Notes: generated by a model not told the origin, from the sequence alone. DNA of 64,000 bases from an uncultured Bacteroidales bacterium (GCA_902774185.1 CACYHE010000011.1:1-64000); one strand, 5' to 3'; numbered from the stretch's first letter, positions 16,602 through 26,280 are shown. Translations and numbers: made by a program.

Positions 16602-18890
16602 ATGAAAAAACTATTTCTTTTTGTAGTGGGTATTTTAACCTGCACATCCCTTTTTGCGTCTGTGAAAATTGACACCATCTATTATGATTTGGACAATGTC
16701 AATTACACCGCAACCGTGGTTAACAACAGCGCCTATGATTATGCCGGACAGCGTCCGAAAGTGATTCCGGCAAGCGTGGTGTACAACGATCAAACGTATG
16801 CCGTAACTGCTATCGGAGACATGGCTTTCCGTGGCGTTAACTTAGGTAGTATCTCTTTGCCGGAAGGTCTGGAGAGTATCGGCAACGAGGCTTTCCAAAA
16901 CTGTTCTTTTTCGGTTCTTCCGAAACTTCCTTCTACGCTGAAAACCATCGGCGACTATGCGTTCAATGGTAATCAGTATGCTGCAGGTACGGTGGTTATT
17001 CCGGTAAACGTAGAGTCCATCGGCAACCGTGCGTTTTATCAATTATGGGGATTGGACGGATTTGACTTTCAGAATGCGAATCTGAAAACGATTGGTGACT
17101 ATGCTTTTGCTGAAACAACAGCGGTTGGTGGGCAGATTACCCTCCCTGCTTCCATTACCTCTATCGGCCTGCACGCGTTCTATAACGTTACCTATTTGGA
17201 TCGAGTTAATATCTTGGCGACCACCCCTCCGGCGATTAATCAGAATGGCAATTTTTCCAATCATCTTGGCTACCGTCCTGATTTGTATGTTCCGGAGGAA
17301 GCATGGGATACCTACAAAACTCAATGGTCTTGGTACGGTGCATCGAAAATCTTTGTCAATGCCACCTATACCGTTACGTTCAAGGATTATGATGGTTCTG
17401 TCGCATGTAGTGGCAGTTGGCAATACGGTGCTATCCCTTATTGCAATGACCGGACAGGTAAACCGTCTACAACAGAGTATTCCTATGTTTTTGAGGGCTG
17501 GAAAAGAGAGTCCACTCAGGCGATGGAGATTGTGCCGGTGACGGAAGACGAGACCTATACGGCTGTTTACAGCCAACAACCGCGTCAGTACACCATCACC
17601 TTCATGGATGGTACTACAACTTTGCAGACTCGTCAACTCGGTTATGGTCAGATGGCTGAGTTTACAGGCACACTGCCGACCAGAGCCAATCTGGAGTTCG
17701 CCGGTTGGAGTCCCGAATTGACCACCATAACGGGTGATGCTACCTATACCGCCGTCTTCAAAGCACGTATCATCTTCAATGACGAATGGGGTAAGGAATG
17801 GCAAAACAGCCTCTGGGAAGTAGGAGCAATGCCGATTTATTCAGGTGCAACACCGACGCACGCCGCTACCGCGCAATACTCCTATGAGTTCCAAGACTGG
17901 CCGACAATCAGTGCGGCTACGCAGAATGCAACCTATACCGCTATCTTCAGCCAGACTGTACGTAAGTATAACATCGTCTTTAAAGTGGTTAAAGGCATCA
18001 ACGAGACAGTGGTACAACAGGAACAACTCGAATACGGAACAACACCGGAATACAAAGGTGGTTCGCTGGATTATGAGGAAGCAGGTCGCAATTATTATCA
18101 TACCGGCTGGAACCCGGATATTCGTCCGGTGGACGGCGACGAGGACTATGTGGCTCTCTTCACAACCAAACCGTTATATACCGTTACTTTCCGCGATTGC
18201 AACGGTGTTACGATTCTCAAAACCGAATTTGTGGAAGAAGGTAATGACGCAACGGCTCCGACGCAGAGTCAACAGCCGGGTTCAATCATCACCGGTTGGG
18301 ATAAGAATTTCACCAATGTACAAAGCGACCTCAATGTTTTTGCAGAATGTACCACGGAGGCCTACACCGTCACCCTCATCGCAGAGAACGGTACAATCGC
18401 CGTGACGGATGAGGACAAAAAGCCGGTAGATGTTTCGCAACCGATTGCTTACGGAACAATGCTGACTTTGGTCGCTACCGGCAACGAAGGATTTGTCTTC
18501 GACAAATGGAGCGATGGAAAGACGGAGAACACACGTCAAATCTCGGTCCTCAGTGATACTACTTTCACAGCCCTCTTCAAGGTGCGTATGTTGGAAGTTG
18601 TATTCGTCGACTGGGATGACACCGTGCTCAAAGAAGCGCAGACGGTCAACTATGGTGAAGCAGCAATCGCTCCGGCTGATCCGAAACGGGAAGGATATAA
18701 ATTCATCGGTTGGGACAAAGATTTCTCGGCGGTGAAAGAAGATATGACCATTAAAGCGCAATATGAGAAATCAGAAGGTATCGACAATATCTTCACCGGC
18801 GAGAATGCGACTAAGGTGCTCATTAACGGTCAAGTCCTCATCCTCCGCGGAGAGAAAATCTACACCTCGCAAGGCGTTGAGGTGAAGTAA
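16602..18890 (+). CDS. BspA-type leucine-rich and Listeria-Bacteroides repeat surface protein
   Basis: 762 residues from ATG 16602 (MKKLFLFVVGILTCTSLFA signal peptide). Residues about 60-215 are BspA-like LRR_5 repeats (AIGDMAFRG, SIGNEAFQNCS, TIGDYAFNG, SIGNRAFYQ, SIGLHAFYN). From about 250 to 720 come at least six InlB B-type/Listeria-Bacteroides repeats (YTVTFKDYDG..FEGW, YTITFMDG..FAGW, KYNIVF..YHTGW, YTVTFRDCNG..ITGW, YTVTLIAENG..FDKW, LEVVFVDWDD..FIGW). The last residues (KVLINGQVLILRGEKIYTSQG) are the C-terminal motif shared with four other proteins. Such proteins are exported adhesin-like surface proteins. Confidence 0.82.
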   Translation: MKKLFLFVVGILTCTSLFASVKIDTIYYDLDNVNYTATVVNNSAYDYAGQRPKVIPASVVYNDQTYAVTAIGDMAFRGVNLGSISLPEGLESIGNEAFQNCSFSVLPKLPSTLKTIGDYAFNGNQYAAGTVVIPVNVESIGNRAFYQLWGLDGFDFQNANLKTIGDYAFAETTAVGGQITLPASITSIGLHAFYNVTYLDRVNILATTPPAINQNGNFSNHLGYRPDLYVPEEAWDTYKTQWSWYGASKIFVNATYTVTFKDYDGSVACSGSWQYGAIPYCNDRTGKPSTTEYSYVFEGWKRESTQAMEIVPVTEDETYTAVYSQQPRQYTITFMDGTTTLQTRQLGYGQMAEFTGTLPTRANLEFAGWSPELTTITGDATYTAVFKARIIFNDEWGKEWQNSLWEVGAMPIYSGATPTHAATAQYSYEFQDWPTISAATQNATYTAIFSQTVRKYNIVFKVVKGINETVVQQEQLEYGTTPEYKGGSLDYEEAGRNYYHTGWNPDIRPVDGDEDYVALFTTKPLYTVTFRDCNGVTILKTEFVEEGNDATAPTQSQQPGSIITGWDKNFTNVQSDLNVFAECTTEAYTVTLIAENGTIAVTDEDKKPVDVSQPIAYGTMLTLVATGNEGFVFDKWSDGKTENTRQISVLSDTTFTALFKVRMLEVVFVDWDDTVLKEAQTVNYGEAAIAPADPKREGYKFIGWDKDFSAVKEDMTIKAQYEKSEGIDNIFTGENATKVLINGQVLILRGEKIYTSQGVEVK

Positions 18891-18914
18891 AAAGAAGAAA
18901 TAGAACTATTTTAA

Positions 18915-18939
18915 GGGCGGGGGAAACCTCGTCCTTTTT
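18915..18939 (+). terminator. terminator after the BspA-like gene
   Basis: GGGCGGGG-GAAA-CCTCGTCC type stem (two GU pairs) followed by TTTTT, 25 bases past the stop. Confidence 0.75.
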
Positions 18940-19009
18940 GTATGTCCTTTTTTCTTATACTGAAAAATTCCTTTGCATTTTCCTTTCACCCGTTATATTA
19001 TAGTCTGAT

Positions 19010-19064
19010 ATTAGTAGGAAATTAGTAGGTTATTAGTAGGTTATTAGTAGGTTATTAGTAGGTT
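19010..19064. repeat. 11-bp tandem repeat, five copies
   Basis: ATTAGTAGGAA once and ATTAGTAGGTT four times, exact 11-bp period, in the intergenic space between convergent genes. A similar 11-bp array of another sequence lies at 29761-29793. Confidence 0.92.
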
Positions 19065-19126
19065 ATTGTCGGCACAATCCAAAGACCATTACACAACGTC
19101 TCTATACCGTTGCTCCCTTCTCTAAA

Positions 19127-20746
19127 CTACCAACTCTTGCGGAATAAACCGCCAATAAGACTAATCAACAAGTAGAACGGATAAAGAATTTCCAATAGCA
19201 AAGCAACGTACCACTTTATTTGTGGTTCGCGTGCCTTAATCAGCGACCACTCGATCGGAAACTTGATCAAGATGATAAGCGGACAAAGGAACTGAAGGAT
19301 ATTAGCGAACACTACCCAACGTCCGCAACGGAGAATGTCCCGGTCGGTGTAATGCGGAGCCTTCCCGGCCCAACGCATGCGTTGACGGAAGAAAGCCTTC
19401 CAACTTGTCTGCGGACGAACAATCGCTGTATAAGCGGGTTCATCGATGACCGTTAGCTTGTTCCCTTTTCGTTTCACTGCCTCCAAAAGGAACATGTCAT
19501 CTCCGCTCGGTATCTCGAAATGCAAATCCTTCTCGCATTCCAACCACACCGCTCGCTTTACGATCAGGTTCGCACCGGAACACATGACAGCTTGGTCCTT
19601 TTTGGCACTCCGCATCGTGAGTTCCTGGATAGCGGCATATTCGGCAATCTGCAGTTTCTCTAATAGGGACGGTTTAGGACTTTCGCTCTTCATCCTTAAG
19701 GGCAAGATAATAAGGTCTCCTTCTAAAACGACTGCCTTTTGCGTAGCTTCAGGTAATACGATATCATCGTCGTGGAGCCAGACATACTCGGAAGTTGCCG
19801 CATGGATAAGTTTACTCAGGGCGAACTTTTTCCCCTTACCTTCGTCATTCACACCCTTAATCGGTGTGATATGTTGGGGCACGAAGTTCGGGTAACTCTT
19901 CGCGATACAAGCTTGGTCCTCTATCGACACAGGATAGTCCGCACACATGAGCGCCATCGCCATGCGATGGTCATTGCGTACCTCATGAAGTCGGACGGCT
20001 TCAAGACGGTCGGATTCTTTATGGCGAAGATTGTCAATACCGGTTGCTTTTAGTTCAATGCCTAATTTTTCACAGGTTAGAGCAACCGCCGGATAGAGGT
20101 CCGGACAATGCGAGAAATCAATCGACGAAAGCACTTTCCTAGGACATTGATATGACTTTACCAGTACTCGCCCATTACTGAAGGAGGTTTGTACGCCAAA
20201 ATGTTCGGCATAGATGACGGCAACTATTTTATCGCCCAGCAGACTATCTTCCCGGAGTCCCTCTAAGATCAACTCGCCTCCATGGATCGCGATATACTCG
20301 TACCAGAAAGCGGCACTACTCCAATCCGCTTCCAACTCCACATTCGGATACGCCTCAGCGATACGGCGGGATAGTGTGATATAGGGAGATTCGTCATTTT
20401 CTACCGGCACTTCCTCTCCGTGCAGAATCTTCGCAGACGTGATCTGGCTGGTAGGTTTTCCGTCGCGCTCCATGAGCCGCGGGTCACCGGTGAGGGTAAT
20501 GGGCTCGCCGGGATAGCATTTCGCAAGATGCACTTGCAAGAACCGCAAGGCCGTGCCGCAGTTCTTGAGGTAAAGTGTCAGCGGTTCTCCTTTCTTATGA
20601 GCCCGCAAAGCCTCCAGCGCATCGTGGAGCAGGATTACATCGTCCGGCATATCCGAAGAGACCCGCATAAGCGGATCTCCATGGATAGCTTGCAATAGTA
20701 AAAGCCTATTCGCTATACTTTTTGATATAGGAAGGCGCACTTTCAC
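19127..20746 (-). CDS. aroA: fusion of a short AroA (EPSP synthase) and a GT2 glycosyltransferase
   Basis: 539 residues, GTG start at 20746 inside heptamer repeats. Residues 1 to about 305 read as EPSP synthase: PISKSIANRLLLLQAI, NCGTALRFL (usual NAGTAMR), DWSSAAFWYE, RHKESDRLEAV, NDHRMAMAL and a final AKSYPNF. It is shorter than the usual 410-430 residues; about 25-30 residues between DRLEAV and NDHRMAMAL are missing, as is part of the middle. From about 310 it continues without a stop into a membrane GT2: KGKKFALSKLIHAA, WLHDDDIVLP, CSGANLIVKR, SGDDMFLL, RQRMRWAGK, then three membrane segments. The usual GT2 N-terminus (about 70 residues with the nucleotide-sugar loop) is absent. Either a real fusion or the scar of a deletion joining neighbours; activity of both halves is open. 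Confidence 0.8.
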   Translation of the reverse strand: MKVRLPISKSIANRLLLLQAIHGDPLMRVSSDMPDDVILLHDALEALRAHKKGEPLTLYLKNCGTALRFLQVHLAKCYPGEPITLTGDPRLMERDGKPTSQITSAKILHGEEVPVENDESPYITLSRRIAEAYPNVELEADWSSAAFWYEYIAIHGGELILEGLREDSLLGDKIVAVIYAEHFGVQTSFSNGRVLVKSYQCPRKVLSSIDFSHCPDLYPAVALTCEKLGIELKATGIDNLRHKESDRLEAVRLHEVRNDHRMAMALMCADYPVSIEDQACIAKSYPNFVPQHITPIKGVNDEGKGKKFALSKLIHAATSEYVWLHDDDIVLPEATQKAVVLEGDLIILPLRMKSESPKPSLLEKLQIAEYAAIQELTMRSAKKDQAVMCSGANLIVKRAVWLECEKDLHFEIPSGDDMFLLEAVKRKGNKLTVIDEPAYTAIVRPQTSWKAFFRQRMRWAGKAPHYTDRDILRCGRWVVFANILQFLCPLIILIKFPIEWSLIKAREPQIKWYVALLLEILYPFYLLISLIGGLFRKSW

Positions 20747-20768
20747 CTTTCACTTTTCACCTTTCAAT
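20741..20768. repeat. heptamer repeat between dpp3 and aroA
   Basis: TTTCACC TTTCACT TTTCACC TTTCAAT, four units; it spans the stop of the upstream gene and supplies the GTG start of the aroA fusion. Confidence 0.85.
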
Positions 20769-22758
20769 TTACCGACGGTAGCGGACTATAGTCACGGGAG
20801 TAACGCAGATGTTGCTCGATGTATCCTTCCGTGAAGTCGAGTTTGACATCGGATATCTCACCATCGGCATTGCGCTCTACGCGATAGACGGGGTTCACAA
20901 ATCCTTTGTACGGCGCCAAATTGAGTTTCTTATAACGTTCCAAAACCTCTTTGTGCAGATCTTGGTTGACCTTCACCGCATAGGTCTCCACCATCTCTTT
21001 GGCTGCTGCATAGTCACCTTCCGAAGTGATCCGTTGGATCTCTGCCAACAGTTCTCCATACAGACGACGTACTCCTTCGTAGTCATTGATCTGCAGGTAG
21101 TGCTTGCCCTCGCGTTCGATGATCTCCATCTCACCATTCGCGTGTGCATAACACCAGTTGGCGATGAGTTGACGGTTACGCATATGTGCTTCTTCGATAT
21201 CCTTACCCGGCTCGATACGCACTAACTGCGTCATCAGACCATTCATCATCTGCTGGTAGTAACCGGCTTTGTATGCCTCCATATTCGGCAGCAGGCCCAG
21301 TTCCACGAGTTTCGGGTCTGCGAGATAATAGAGTCCGAAGAGGTCGGCACGTGCCTCTTCGATCGTCGAAGCGTGCTCTTTGAGGGCGTCTTTGGTAACA
21401 CCCGGCATCAGTTTACCGGAACCGTGACCGACACACTCGTGCAGGTCGGTATGCAAGTCGCCACAGATCGCTCCGTATTGCTCGTAGATAGCCCGGATCT
21501 CATCGTCGATCATGAACTCTTCGTTGAATCCGTTGCCCTTGGCTGCCTCGTTGTAAGCGTGCATCAGGTTGTCGATGGTAACTGACTTGGAACCGTACTC
21601 TTTACGGATCCAGTTGGCGTTCGGCAGGTTGATACCGATAGGCGTAGCCGGATAGCAGTCACCGGCTAAGATAGCGGCGGTGATGACTTTGGCGGTGACA
21701 CCCTTCACTTCTTCTTTCTTGTATTTGGGATCGGTCGTCGAATGGTCTTCGAACCATTGTGCATTGTCGGAGATGAGTTGGGTGCGTTTGGTTGCAGCCA
21801 GATCTTTGAAGTTGACCATCGACTCCCAGGTACCGGTGATACCGAGCGGGTCGGAATAGGTCTCGGTGAAACCGTTCACGTAGTCCACACGGCTATCGAG
21901 GTCTTTGACCCACGCAATGCAGTACTCGTTGAAGAGTTTGAGGTCACCTGTCTCATTGAAGGCAATCATCTTCTCAATCGCCAAACGTTGGGCATCGTTC
22001 TCCACATACTTAAGCGCCTCTTTGAGCCAGAACACAACTTCTTCGAGAGCTTCGCCGTAGAGACCGCCCACTTTATAAACACGCTCTTCGATCTCACCCT
22101 TCTCGTTCTTGACAAGTTGGCTATTGAGACCTATCCACAGCGGTTCAGGACTGTCATCTTTATGCGCAGCATACCACTTCTCCGCCTCCGCCTGTGTGAC
22201 ACCTTCTCCATAGTAGTTACCGGCAGAGTTAGCTACCAGATCCACGCCGTTCTCAGCGGTCATTCGTTTGGGCATCACATTCGGATCGAACATCACAGGC
22301 AGGATAGCAGCATCGTACTCCACGCCGGCTTGTTCACACGCAGATTCGAACCAAGATTGGTCGAATTCGGGCAAGAACTTATCCTCCGAATAATGATGAT
22401 GAATACCATTGGAGAACCATACGCGTTTGAGGTATTTTTCAAAGGCCGCCCAATCTTGGTCGGTACATTGTACCTTGTCTTTATTAAGGTATAGTTCCTC
22501 GCACGCACGACGGATACGTAGGTTATAACGACCGTTCTGGTCGAACAAGATGTCACGTCCCCACAAAGCGGCTTCACTTAAGCAATAGAGCAGCGATTTC
22601 TGCTGCAACGTCAGGCTCTCAAACTCCGGCACGTCGTATCGGAGGATCTCCAAGTCATAGAACTTATCCACGTTATATTGGAAAGAGGATTGTTGTTTCT
22701 GACAGCCACAAAAGAGGGCTATCAAAATCAACAATATTGGTAATTTGTAATTGGTCAT
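20764..22758 (-). CDS. dipeptidyl-peptidase III-like zinc peptidase (M49), lipoprotein
   Basis: 664 residues. A lipoprotein signal ends LIALFCGC, so the enzyme is probably anchored in the periplasm or outer membrane. The M49 zinc site is visible: HECVGH near residue 438 and EEARADLFGLYYL about 30 residues later (third ligand Glu). It removes dipeptides from peptide N-termini. Length and motif spacing are normal for the family. It lies 8 bases after the nucleoside phosphorylase and 17 before the aroA fusion. Heptamer repeats (22736-22770) lie at its start. Confidence 0.9.
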   Translation of the reverse strand: MTNYKLPILLILIALFCGCQKQQSSFQYNVDKFYDLEILRYDVPEFESLTLQQKSLLYCLSEAALWGRDILFDQNGRYNLRIRRACEELYLNKDKVQCTDQDWAAFEKYLKRVWFSNGIHHHYSEDKFLPEFDQSWFESACEQAGVEYDAAILPVMFDPNVMPKRMTAENGVDLVANSAGNYYGEGVTQAEAEKWYAAHKDDSPEPLWIGLNSQLVKNEKGEIEERVYKVGGLYGEALEEVVFWLKEALKYVENDAQRLAIEKMIAFNETGDLKLFNEYCIAWVKDLDSRVDYVNGFTETYSDPLGITGTWESMVNFKDLAATKRTQLISDNAQWFEDHSTTDPKYKKEEVKGVTAKVITAAILAGDCYPATPIGINLPNANWIRKEYGSKSVTIDNLMHAYNEAAKGNGFNEEFMIDDEIRAIYEQYGAICGDLHTDLHECVGHGSGKLMPGVTKDALKEHASTIEEARADLFGLYYLADPKLVELGLLPNMEAYKAGYYQQMMNGLMTQLVRIEPGKDIEEAHMRNRQLIANWCYAHANGEMEIIEREGKHYLQINDYEGVRRLYGELLAEIQRITSEGDYAAAKEMVETYAVKVNQDLHKEVLERYKKLNLAPYKGFVNPVYRVERNADGEISDVKLDFTEGYIEQHLRYSRDYSPLPSVN

Positions 22759-22770
22759 TGGTAATTTTAA
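22736..22770. repeat. heptamer repeat at the dpp3 start
   Basis: ATTGGTA ATTTGTA ATTGGTC ATTGGTA ATTTTAA; five 7-bp units across the start codon of the peptidase and the stop of the phosphorylase. Confidence 0.85.
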
Positions 22771-23642
22771 ATACGTTCAAGTACAGTGCGTACCAGTTCC
22801 TTGATACGCGGTTTATAATCGGTGTTCGCCGCTTCGATTTTACGCTGCGCGATGACGCAGCAGACGGTCATCGCTTTATGACCCATATGCAGGGCGAGGC
22901 CTGCGATACAAGATCCTTCCATCTCATAGTTGGTGATACGTTGACCTTCGTAACGGAAAGCGGTGATCTTCTCGTTGATATCGGGCACAGCCAGAGGTAC
23001 ACGTAATACACGACCTTGCGGACCATAGAATCCGTTCGCAGCGATGGTACAACCACGCATCATATCGTCTTTGGCAATACGATCTACGAGCTCAGGGTTC
23101 GCTGCTACCACATAAGGTACAGCTGCTTTCTTCGGATAACCGACATAGTCCACAAAAGCCTTTTCAAAACCAAGGTCGGCAATCTTATCACGGTCCTCAT
23201 AGAAAGCAAGCACACCGTCAAAACCGATCGATTTCTGACTTACAAGGAACGTACCCAGAGGGATATCCTCCTGCATACCGCCGCAAGTACCGATACGCAC
23301 GATATCGAGACTACGCTTCTGAGCCTTTTCGGTGCGGGTAGCGAAATCGATGTTAGCGAGTGCGTCAATCTCATTCATGACGATATCGCAGTTGTCGGTT
23401 CCGATACCGGTAGAGATACATGAGATTCGTTTGCCGTTGAATTTACCGGTGATGGTATGGAACTCACGACTCTGAACGTCGCACTCAATAGACCCTTCGT
23501 CGAAGAAGGATGCTACCATGTTAACACGGTCCTGATCGCCGACAAGAATAACCTTATCAGCCAGGAACTCGGGTTTCAGATGCAAATGGAATGCAGAACC
23601 ATCCGCATTGATGATTAACTGCGATGCCGGGAATGTTTTCAT
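22767..23642 (-). CDS. nucleoside (uridine-type) phosphorylase
   Basis: 291 residues. Splits nucleosides with phosphate to a base and a pentose-1-phosphate. Marks: VILVGDQDRVNMVA near the start, STGIGTDNCDIVMNE, VRIGTCGGMQEDIPLGT (phosphate and ribose site), and NYEMEGSCIAGLA where Met-Glu bind the ribose. Closest in my memory to Bacteroides uridine phosphorylases; base preference is not certain. ATG overlaps the stop of the DUF3467 gene by 4 bases. Confidence 0.88.
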   Translation of the reverse strand: MKTFPASQLIINADGSAFHLHLKPEFLADKVILVGDQDRVNMVASFFDEGSIECDVQSREFHTITGKFNGKRISCISTGIGTDNCDIVMNEIDALANIDFATRTEKAQKRSLDIVRIGTCGGMQEDIPLGTFLVSQKSIGFDGVLAFYEDRDKIADLGFEKAFVDYVGYPKKAAVPYVVAANPELVDRIAKDDMMRGCTIAANGFYGPQGRVLRVPLAVPDINEKITAFRYEGQRITNYEMEGSCIAGLALHMGHKAMTVCCVIAQRKIEAANTDYKPRIKELVRTVLERI

Positions 23643-23944
23643 GCTTCACCTCCTGTAAAAGTTAATGGTAATGTACTGCCGTGTACCGGTCCTCCAACGG
23701 GTTGGATGGTACCGAACTTCTGCTCGTACTGACCGATATTATTTTGCAAAGCGCCTAAGAATTTCTTCGCTTGATCCGGAGTAACCACCACACGTGTTAC
23801 TACGTTTGCCTGCGGCACGCCGGGCATCAGTTGTGCGAAGTCAAACACGAACTCCGTAGGAGTATGCGCGATAAGCGCTAAGTTTGCGAACACGCCCTGC
23901 TGTTTGTCAGGAGCGATGTTGATTTTCAATTGATTTTCTGCCAT
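23639..23944 (-). CDS. DUF3467 protein
   Basis: 101 residues. Matches DUF3467: IAPDKQQGVFANLALIAHT, EFVFDFAQLMPG, ANVVTRVVVTPDQAKKFLGA, LQNNIGQYEQKFG. Cytosolic, no signal or membrane segment. The family is common in Bacteroidota and archaea; its role is unknown. It overlaps the phosphorylase by 4 bases, so the two are translationally coupled. Confidence 0.88.
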   Translation of the reverse strand: MAENQLKINIAPDKQQGVFANLALIAHTPTEFVFDFAQLMPGVPQANVVTRVVVTPDQAKKFLGALQNNIGQYEQKFGTIQPVGGPVHGSTLPLTFTGGEA

Positions 23945-23996
23945 AATGTATATAATTTACGATTTGACGATTTACAATGTACGATTTATGTACGAT

Positions 23997-25175
23997 TTAG
24001 CCATTTTTCCATTTGTACTTCCTAGGAACGATCAACATCCAGAGGTTGACGAGGGGAAGCGTGATATCGAACCACAGGATACTGAACATGTTAAACCGCT
24101 TTTGTCCCATCCTGCGTGCCGACACATTGATGATTGCCGTTTGGATGATCCAACGCAAGAGGAAGAGAGCGACCGCTGCCAGCAGCGTAATGGATAATTG
24201 ACAATTGACAATTGATAATTGATAAATAATAATTCCCAAAACCGCCGCGTAGAACAAACCTCTTGTCAGGGGTTCGAGCGTCAGACGGAATTTTGTTACG
24301 GGTTTATAGTTCGGTGAAACGGACAAATGACGCCGTTTCTGCTGCCACCACTCATTGAAGGTATGCTTGGTTAAAGACCAAGTATAGGCTTTCGGGTTCA
24401 CCGCCACCGCTGTATTTGTCTTGGTAGCCACATGGTTTATAAAGAGGTCATCGTCTCCGGATTTATTCATCATCATATGCCTGAAACCGCCGGACTCGAA
24501 GAACAAAGACTTACGGTACGCCAAGTTTCTACCAACTCCCATATAGGGATGTTTGCATATCGCTGCCCCCAGATAATGGAGACCGTTGAACAAAGTGTCA
24601 AACCGCACCAGGCGGTTGATATGTCCTTCTTCTGCAAAATAAGGTCCGAAGCCCAGCACGATGTCGATTCCCGGTTGGAAGCCCTTCATCATCTGCCGTA
24701 TCCATTGATTGCTCTCCGGCACACAGTCGGCGTCTGTCAACAACAGATAATCATACTGCGCCGCTTTGGCAGCTAAGGTCAATGCCAGTTTTTTCGTGGA
24801 CCCCACCCTTGCCCCATAAGGCACGAAGGTCATATGCAAACGGGGATCCCGCACCATATAACGCTCGACGATTGCACGTGTATCATCTTCCGAACCATCA
24901 TCCACCACGATCACTTCGTATGTCGGATAATCTTGCATAAGCAAAGATTGCAGGTAGTTCGATAGGTTCTCACGCTCGTTATGCGCGCAAAGGATAACGG
25001 ATACACCTTCGGTGACGAGTGACGGGTCATTGGCAATGGGATACTTGCTCTCTTTTCGCATCCTTCGCGCAGGAGCAGCAAGGTATCGGACATACCAATA
25101 GAACTGCAGCAAGAACAGCAGTCCCAGTACTCCTATTTGTATCCAATCAACGGTATGTAATGCTTCCAACAACAC
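23997..25175 (-). CDS. membrane-bound GT2 glycosyltransferase
   Basis: About 392 residues from GTG 25175, two bases after the stop of the upstream gene; the longer frame reading from 25247 overlaps that gene and was rejected. One N-terminal membrane helix, then GT-A: VSVILCAHNERENL, VIVVDDGSEDDT, LLLTDADCVP, SGDDDLFINH and WWQQKRRHL. Three C-terminal membrane helices. In the loop before the second C-terminal helix, residues YQLSIVNCQLSI are encoded by 7-bp repeats. It likely adds a sugar to a lipid or surface glycan; the GT half of the AroA fusion belongs to the same type. Confidence 0.85.
   Translation of the reverse strand: MLLEALHTVDWIQIGVLGLLFLLQFYWYVRYLAAPARRMRKESKYPIANDPSLVTEGVSVILCAHNERENLSNYLQSLLMQDYPTYEVIVVDDGSEDDTRAIVERYMVRDPRLHMTFVPYGARVGSTKKLALTLAAKAAQYDYLLLTDADCVPESNQWIRQMMKGFQPGIDIVLGFGPYFAEEGHINRLVRFDTLFNGLHYLGAAICKHPYMGVGRNLAYRKSLFFESGGFRHMMMNKSGDDDLFINHVATKTNTAVAVNPKAYTWSLTKHTFNEWWQQKRRHLSVSPNYKPVTKFRLTLEPLTRGLFYAAVLGIIIYQLSIVNCQLSITLLAAVALFLLRWIIQTAIINVSARRMGQKRFNMFSILWFDITLPLVNLWMLIVPRKYKWKNG
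24194..24228. repeat. heptamer repeat inside the GT2 gene
   Basis: ATAATTG ACAATTG ACAATTG ATAATTG ATAAATA, in frame in the membrane region of the glycosyltransferase. Confidence 0.88.
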
Positions 25176-25177
25176 GC

Positions 25178-26257
25178 TTATCGCACGATTTTTATCTTGT
25201 AGGTATGCGTAGAACTGCCATCCTCCGCCGTCACGGTGATGGTCCATGGTTTACCGTTCACCACGCCGGGCACCACTACCATCTCCTGGTTATCCAACTT
25301 ACGTCCACCAAAAGACGCCGTCTGGTTCTTGATGTTCGTCAAAGAACCGATTCCCCGGAAACCGGCGAAGGCGAAAGAGGTTCGCGTATCCTTCTTACCT
25401 ATACGATAGGTCTGCACGGCATTCGTATCCGGGTTGAAGTCTTCCCATGCCACACCGTCGATCGTCAGTTTGTCAATACGAGACGAATAGATCAACTCCA
25501 CATCATCAATCCACAAGGCGTTCCCTGCGTACAAACCGTAGTTCGCCCGGAAAGCCGGATAGTTACCCGCCGAGAAGATGACATTACACATCGTCGGTTT
25601 GGCATCGTTCATATACAGAATCGGCACTTTGATCTGCACCCAGTTATTATATTTGGCACGTGCACGATACCATCCTTCCGCAATCTGCGTGGCCGGTTGG
25701 TCAATACCACATTCGTTGCCGTCCGTAGCCGAACGCACGTCACTCTCTTCGTTGATACGCTCTGTGGACGTACATTTGGTAGCTTTGTTCTTATACTGAC
25801 TGCTTTTCGCCGTACCTGTCCAAGCATAATAGAGCAGGTGAAAATCTTCCTCTGCCGTATGATCACCCGTTCGTTTGATCCAAACCGACATTGTGTCCGG
25901 ACGATGTTTCCATGCGATACCGCCTTCCGTACCGGCAGTCGCACTCTTCACACTCAAACCCTTCAGATACTGCCAAGGTTGACCCAGCGTCACATAGCCT
26001 GGCCCCACTTCGGTGATACCCAAAGCGCCTACGGTACGATCTGCAATGTACATACAATAACCCGACCTGCCCGGTTTCTGATAAAGGAAAGTGAACTTAA
26101 GCCCGACCTGTGACACATTCGAACCATTCCAAGCCGCCGGTTGCAAGTCTCCATTATATGTGCGCGGCCAATCCTCAAAATGCGCATTCGGCAATTGCTG
26201 CGCATGGACTGCCACAACACCTATCAACGCGAATATACTAAATAATTTTTTCATCAT
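25178..26257 (-). CDS. secreted PCMD-domain protein
   Basis: 359 residues from ATG 26257 (MMKKLFSIFALIGVVAVHA signal peptide). The mature protein matches the PCMD (putative carbohydrate metabolism) architecture: PNAHFEDWPRTYNGDLQPAAWNGSN at the front, a jelly-roll with WIKRTGDH and LWIDDVELIY, and a C-terminal Ig-like part ending VTAEDGSSTHTYKIKIV. These are surface or outer-membrane proteins in Bacteroidales; the ligand is unknown. First gene of a minus-strand run down to 19127, with a clear promoter at 26272-26280. Confidence 0.82.
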   Translation of the reverse strand: MMKKLFSIFALIGVVAVHAQQLPNAHFEDWPRTYNGDLQPAAWNGSNVSQVGLKFTFLYQKPGRSGYCMYIADRTVGALGITEVGPGYVTLGQPWQYLKGLSVKSATAGTEGGIAWKHRPDTMSVWIKRTGDHTAEEDFHLLYYAWTGTAKSSQYKNKATKCTSTERINEESDVRSATDGNECGIDQPATQIAEGWYRARAKYNNWVQIKVPILYMNDAKPTMCNVIFSAGNYPAFRANYGLYAGNALWIDDVELIYSSRIDKLTIDGVAWEDFNPDTNAVQTYRIGKKDTRTSFAFAGFRGIGSLTNIKNQTASFGGRKLDNQEMVVVPGVVNGKPWTITVTAEDGSSTHTYKIKIVR

Positions 26258-26271
26258 AACACAAATTTGGT

Positions 26272-26280
26272 GCAAAGTTA
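26272..26280 (-). promoter_or_regulatory. -7 box of the PCMD-gene promoter
   Basis: TAACTTTGC on the minus strand, 15 bases before the ATG; divergent from the aroC promoter. Confidence 0.6.

Noticed and set aside
19010-19064. Regular repeats that could suggest a CRISPR array
   Set aside because: Units are 11 bp with no spacers and no cas genes near.
25019-26113. 364-residue plus-strand ORF opposite the PCMD gene
   Set aside because: Shadow frame, rich in Arg/His/Thr, no motif, no promoter.
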